DNA from: Azorhizobium sp965227945
Lineage (GTDB): Bacteria; Pseudomonadota; Alphaproteobacteria; Rhizobiales; Xanthobacteraceae
Length of the DNA stretch: 64,000 bases
Direction: 5' to 3'
Assembly: GCA_965227945.1 (NCBI GenBank)
Contig: CBDDGQ010000006.1
Location: forward strand, 1,922,001 to 1,986,000
The notes under the pieces were generated by a model, which had not been told where the DNA came from, did not search any database, and was given only the letters and a program-made list of their open reading frames with translations. Each line of letters starts with the position of its first letter. The first letter of the stretch is position 1. Of this stretch, positions 60,860 through 64,000 are shown one piece after another. A program made the translations under genes and the position numbers.

Positions 60860-61661
60860 CGTGGTCGGCCGGACCGGCCGTGACGTGGTGACATCCCGCT
60901 TGCCGGGTCTGGTGGCGGACTGGGCCCTCGACTTGGTGGTGGTGAATGGCGAGAACGCCGCCGGCGGGTTCGGCATCACGGAAGCCATCTTCGAGGAGAT
61001 CCGGGCCGCCGGCGCCGATGCGGTGACGCTGGGCAACCACGCATTCGACCAACGCGAGGCCCTGGTCTTCATCGAACGGGCCGATACACTGGTGCGGCCC
61101 ATGAACTATCCCCCCGGCACGCCGGGGCGCGGCGCCGCGCTGGTGGACACCCGCCGCGGCGGGCGCGCTTTGGTGGTCAATGTGATGGGCCGGGTGTTCA
61201 TGGACCCCATGGACGACCCCTTCGCCGCGCTGGACCGGGCCCTGGACGGCATCGAGCTGGGGCGGGTGGCGGATGCGGTGGTGGTGGATTTCCACGCCGA
61301 GACCACCAGCGAGAAGCAGGCCTTCGGTCATTATTGCGATGGCCGCGTCAGCCTGGTGGTGGGCACCCACACCCATGTGCCCACGGCCGACCACCGCATC
61401 CTGCCCGGCGGCACCGGCTTTATGACCGACATCGGCATGTGCGGCAGCTATGGCGGTGTGATCGGCATGGACAAGGACGAGCCATTGCGCCGCTTCACCC
61501 GCAAGATCGGGTCCGGGCGCTTCGAGCCGGCCACTGGCCCGGCGACGCTGTCCGGCGTGGCGGTGGAGACCGATCCGGTCACGGGCCTTGCCGTCAAGAT
61601 CGCCCCGGTGCGCCTGGGCGGTGTCCTGGCGGAGGCCCGGCCGTCTTTCTGGGAGGCGTAA
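60837..61661 (+). CDS. YmdB-type metallophosphoesterase / cyclic nucleotide phosphodiesterase
   Basis: The 274-residue protein matches the YmdB (TIGR00282) family, with all the metal ligands in place: Asp8 (FLGDVVG), Glu39-Asn40 (NGENAAGG), Asn67-His68 (GNHAFD), His153 (DFHAETTSEK), and His178/His180 (GTHTHVPTAD). Characterised members hydrolyse 2',3'-cyclic nucleotides and affect biofilm formation. It overlaps the end of fau by 23 bases and is likely co-transcribed with it. Confidence 0.93.
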   Translation: MRILFLGDVVGRTGRDVVTSRLPGLVADWALDLVVVNGENAAGGFGITEAIFEEIRAAGADAVTLGNHAFDQREALVFIERADTLVRPMNYPPGTPGRGAALVDTRRGGRALVVNVMGRVFMDPMDDPFAALDRALDGIELGRVADAVVVDFHAETTSEKQAFGHYCDGRVSLVVGTHTHVPTADHRILPGGTGFMTDIGMCGSYGGVIGMDKDEPLRRFTRKIGSGRFEPATGPATLSGVAVETDPVTGLAVKIAPVRLGGVLAEARPSFWEA

Positions 61662-61810
61662 GGCGGGCAGCGCGCGCAAGCGGGCGGGCAAGACGGGGTT
61701 CCTTGCCCTTTTCCATTGCTCGGACCTATAAGGCGCGCACAGTTGGATCTGCTTCGTTCCGGGCGGCGCACAGACGCGCGGGAACGGGCTTGTGTAATCG
61801 GGAGGCGACC

Positions 61811-62557
61811 ATGGCCGGTCATTCACAGTTCAAGAACATCATGCATCGTAAGGGGCGGCAGGATGCTGTGCGCTCCAAGCTGTTCTCGAAGCTGGCGCGC
61901 GAAATCACCGTCGCCGCCAAGATGGGCCTGCCCGATCCGGCCATGAATGCGCGCCTGCGCGCCGCCATTCTCGCGGCCCGCGCCGAAAACATGCCTAAGG
62001 ACAATATCGAGCGGGCCATCAAGAAGGCCTCGGGCGTCGACGGCGAGAATTATGACGAGATCCGCTACGAGGGCTATGGCCCCGGCGGGGTGGCGGTGAT
62101 CGTGGAGGCGCTCACCGACAATCGCAATCGCACCGCCTCGGAAGTGCGCTCCTATTTCACCAAGTCCGGCGGCAATCTGGGGGAGACCGGCTCGGTGTCC
62201 TTCATGTTCGACCGGGTGGGGGTGATCGAGTTCAACGCCGGCAAGATCGACGCCGATGCCTTCCTGGAAGCGGCCATCGAGGCCGGCGCCGAGGATGTGG
62301 TCTCCTCCGAGGACGGCCACGAAGTCGTCTGCGCCGTGGAGAGCCTCGCCGATGTGCAGCGGGCGCTGGAAGCCAAGTTCGGCGAGCCGCGCAAGGCGGG
62401 CCTGGTGTGGCGGCCGCAGAATACGATCGCCGTGGACGACGAGACCGGCGAGAAGCTGCTGCGCCTCGTGGATGCGCTGCAGGACAATGACGACGTGCAG
62501 CACGTCACCGCCAATTTCGAGCTGTCCGATGCGCTGATGGAGAAGCTCAGCGCCTGA
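61811..62557 (+). CDS. YebC/PmpR-family transcriptional regulator
   Basis: The 248-residue protein matches YebC (DUF28), with MAGHSQFKNIMHRKGRQDA at the N terminus, NMPKDNIERAIKKASG, and the EALTDNRNRTASEVRS segment. Members act as transcription or translation factors; some relieve ribosome stalling at proline runs. The ATG at 61811 has GGAGG 5 bases upstream. The longer frame upstream is a shadow of the ymdB-like gene. A perfect terminator follows. Confidence 0.94.
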   Translation: MAGHSQFKNIMHRKGRQDAVRSKLFSKLAREITVAAKMGLPDPAMNARLRAAILAARAENMPKDNIERAIKKASGVDGENYDEIRYEGYGPGGVAVIVEALTDNRNRTASEVRSYFTKSGGNLGETGSVSFMFDRVGVIEFNAGKIDADAFLEAAIEAGAEDVVSSEDGHEVVCAVESLADVQRALEAKFGEPRKAGLVWRPQNTIAVDDETGEKLLRLVDALQDNDDVQHVTANFELSDALMEKLSA

Positions 62558-62620
62558 GGCGCCCGCTTGCCGGGCGCGGCGCCCGCCGGCGTCGAGCCCC
62601 GCCCGCCCTGACCCGCAGAC

Positions 62621-62659
62621 AGAAAAGGGCCCGATCCGGCATGGATCGGGCCCTTTTCT
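62621..62659. terminator. Bidirectional intrinsic terminator after yebC
   Basis: A perfect 17-base stem (62621-62637 with 62643-62659) with a GGCAT loop has AGAAAA on the 5' side and TTTTCTT on the 3' side. It therefore terminates both yebC and the convergent MerR gene. Confidence 0.95.
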
Positions 62660-62695
62660 TGTCACAGGTCCCGGCCGGGAGGGCCGGGGGCAGGA

Positions 62696-63154
62696 TCAGG
62701 CGGCGGCGAGGCGCTCGGCGGTGTCGCGCAATTCGCTGATGGCGGCCTCGATCTCGGTGCGCTGGCGCTCCAACTGGGTCAGCTGGGACAGGCAACGGTC
62801 GCGGGTGAGGGCGAGGTCGCGGCCGGACTGGCCTTCATGGGCGGCCACCAGGGAGCGGATCTCGGCGAGGGTGAAGCCGAGGCGCTTGCCCTTGAGGATG
62901 ACGGTGAGCCGCTCGCGGTCGGCGGGCGAATAGAGGCGGGCAAGGCCCTCGCGCCGCGGCGAGAGCAGGCCCTTGTCCTCATAGAAGCGCAGGGCGCGCA
63001 AGGTCACGCCGAACTCGCGGGCCAGGTCGCCGATGGTATAGACGTCATCATGCGCATAGGAGCGGGTGCTCGCCGGGCTTAAAGCCGAAGCGCCTGCACC
63101 CGGCTGGCTGGTGCCCGTTACCGTCGCATGCGCATCGAATGTGTTCGCGTCCAT
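62696..63154 (-). CDS. MerR-family transcriptional regulator
   Basis: The 152-residue protein has the MerR DNA-binding domain at about residues 38-105 (YTIGDLAREFGVTLRALRFYEDKGLLSP, then RLYSPADRERLTVILKGKRLGFTLAEI) and a short dimerisation coiled coil. The C terminus has a single Cys (DRCLSQL) and no metal-binding loop, so the effector is unlikely to be a metal. The 35-residue N-terminal extension is low-complexity. The start at 63154 has GGAGAG upstream. It is divergent from the coiled-coil gene at the window end. Confidence 0.88.
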   Translation of the reverse strand: MDANTFDAHATVTGTSQPGAGASALSPASTRSYAHDDVYTIGDLAREFGVTLRALRFYEDKGLLSPRREGLARLYSPADRERLTVILKGKRLGFTLAEIRSLVAAHEGQSGRDLALTRDRCLSQLTQLERQRTEIEAAISELRDTAERLAAA

Positions 63155-63328
63155 CAAACTCTCCGTCTGTGAGCCGCAAGCTGCGTCGTCCGATCCCGCT
63201 GGGTCGACGACGAAACGCGCGAATTCATGCACCCCTGGTCAGGACTTAAGGGTGCGAGGGCTCCAGGGGGAGAAGGTTGCAGGCTCCGTAAGGGAAAGTA
63301 ACCGTTACGCATTGTGTGTTTGCAACGA

Positions 63329-63387
63329 TTAACGCTCCGTTTACCAAAAGGCATGAAAGCTGGTTAGATCGATTCGCGCAGTGAGTC
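63329..63387 (+). promoter_or_regulatory. Candidate CtrA box and two GANTC (CcrM) sites
   Basis: A near-consensus CtrA site TTAA-N7-TTTAC lies at 63329-63344 (one mismatch from TTAA-N7-TTAAC). It is followed by two GANTC sites, GATTC (63371-63375) and GAGTC (63383-63387), 47-63 bases before the start of the downstream gene. CtrA boxes and GANTC sites mark cell-cycle-controlled promoters in Caulobacter and its relatives. GANTC occurs often by chance, so it is the clustering that is suggestive. Confidence 0.42.
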
Positions 63388-63433
63388 GGTCCGGCAAGCG
63401 CGGTGACGCCCGGTGATCATCGGGGAGGCGGAT

Positions 63434-64000
63434 ATGGATCGCAGGGACGGCGCCGCACGCATGGTGAACCCGAGCGCGAGCCATGATTTTTCGGACGCGG
63501 TGTTTTCGTCGTCCGCCATCGACCATTTGCGGGCGGAGGTGGAGCGCCTGCGCGACAGCCTGTCACTCGCCGCGTCGCCCGAGGTGATCCGCGAGGTGGA
63601 TCACGCCATGGGCGTGCTCAGCCGGCAGGTGAAGGACGCTCGATCCGAGGCCCGCCGCGCCGAAACCACCAGTACCGCCATCACCGAGACCCTGACCACG
63701 CGGCTGGATGGCCTGCGCGAAAGCATCGAGAGCCTGCGGGTGGCGGATCCTTCCGTAGCATTAGGTGCTGCGGTGGCGGCCCTAGCCCGCAAGCTGGACC
63801 TGATCGACGCCAAGGCGGTGGACCCGGTGACCGTGGTCCGCCTGCAATTGCAGACCGCGGAACTGAAGGATCTGGTGTCCCGCAGTCTGGCGCATGCGGC
63901 GGCCACCAGCGAGCAGGTTCGCCAGGAGGCGGCGGAGCAACTGGCCGCGGCCGGCGCCAATGCCGTCGAGGCCGTGGCGGCGGCCAGCGCTGATTTCGGC
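63434..64000 (+). CDS. Coiled-coil protein, truncated by the window end
   Basis: The frame starts at the ATG at 63434 with GGGGAGGCG just upstream, and remains open for 189 codons to the end of the window. The visible part is highly helical, rich in Ala, Glu, Arg and Leu. It starts with a Ser-rich 25-residue segment, then IDHLRAEVERLRDSLSLAA and further heptad-like stretches. It could be a polar or cell-cycle structural protein, or part of a larger scaffold. No family is recognised, and the true length is unknown because the gene is cut off. Confidence 0.7.
   Translation, partial: MDRRDGAARMVNPSASHDFSDAVFSSSAIDHLRAEVERLRDSLSLAASPEVIREVDHAMGVLSRQVKDARSEARRAETTSTAITETLTTRLDGLRESIESLRVADPSVALGAAVAALARKLDLIDAKAVDPVTVVRLQLQTAELKDLVSRSLAHAAATSEQVRQEAAEQLAAAGANAVEAVAAASADFG

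Noticed and set aside
1..64000. CRISPR arrays, prophage, insertion sequences, rRNA or tRNA genes
   Set aside because: No regularly spaced direct repeats, transposase or integrase proteins, phage structural genes or cloverleaf-type sequences were noticed. tRNA absence was judged by eye only; a dedicated tRNA search would settle it.

Overview
This 64 kb window is a GC-rich stretch of chromosome from an alphaproteobacterium, most likely order Hyphomicrobiales and plausibly family Xanthobacteraceae. The family is an inference from gene content and protein resemblance; no database was searched. The main indicators are a CcrM-type GANTC methyltransferase, the cell-cycle adaptor RcdA, DciA, DUF1192/DUF465/DUF4164 proteins and the order zapA - 6S RNA - fau. 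No phage, insertion sequence, CRISPR array, tRNA or rRNA was seen. Most of the window is ordinary chromosome, with one accessory metabolic block.

Region 1 (1-10.2 kb): a two-domain copper chaperone (YcnI-like plus PCuAC), a LysR regulator divergent from a tautomerase, ccrM, a tandem pair of small secreted paralogues, a chemoreceptor, mutY divergent from dciA, a DsbA-like oxidoreductase and a glycine-rich membrane-anchored protein. Region 2 (10.2-17.7 kb): gltB and gltD (glutamate synthase), closed by a strong bidirectional terminator, then a DedA/YqaA-type membrane protein.

Region 3 (18.3-33.7 kb) is the accessory highlight and reads as an oxalate/C2-acid catabolic island. It holds a ketopantoate-reductase-family enzyme divergent from an IclR regulator, a tripartite tricarboxylate-type transporter (tctC-tctB-tctA), a GntR/FCD regulator, oxalyl-CoA decarboxylase (oxc), two paralogous formyl-CoA:oxalate CoA-transferases, succinyl-CoA synthetase (sucCD), a small membrane protein and an FAH-family enzyme. 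A coherent model is: uptake of the acid, CoA transfer to oxalate, decarboxylation to formyl-CoA, recycling of CoA from formyl-CoA to oxalate, and succinyl-CoA made by SucCD to prime or top up the cycle. The downstream Frc (28.9 kb) has the canonical active site. The upstream one (27.3 kb) keeps the nucleophilic Asp but has changed residues around it.

Region 4 (33.7-49.8 kb): a VapBC-type toxin-antitoxin pair, an ABC-F ATPase, a divergent DUF465 pair, a one-Cys peroxiredoxin, a free-standing DsbD-N domain protein, YqgE, a large seven-TM/PAS/GGDEF/EAL protein with degenerate signature motifs, a quinone oxidoreductase, DUF1192, rcdA, rpmE, an MsbA-like exporter, a GNAT enzyme and a MotA/TolQ plus OmpA/MotB-like membrane motor pair. 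Region 5 (49.9-58.3 kb, minus strand): suhB, a Sel1-repeat protein, a ThiE-like protein and a tkt-gap-pgk-fba carbon-metabolism cluster. Region 6 (58.5-64 kb): a secreted hypothetical, DUF4164-zapA, a 6S RNA recognised by structure and position, fau, a YmdB-type phosphodiesterase, yebC with a perfect terminator, a MerR regulator, and the start of a coiled-coil protein that runs off the window and has GANTC and CtrA-like sites upstream.
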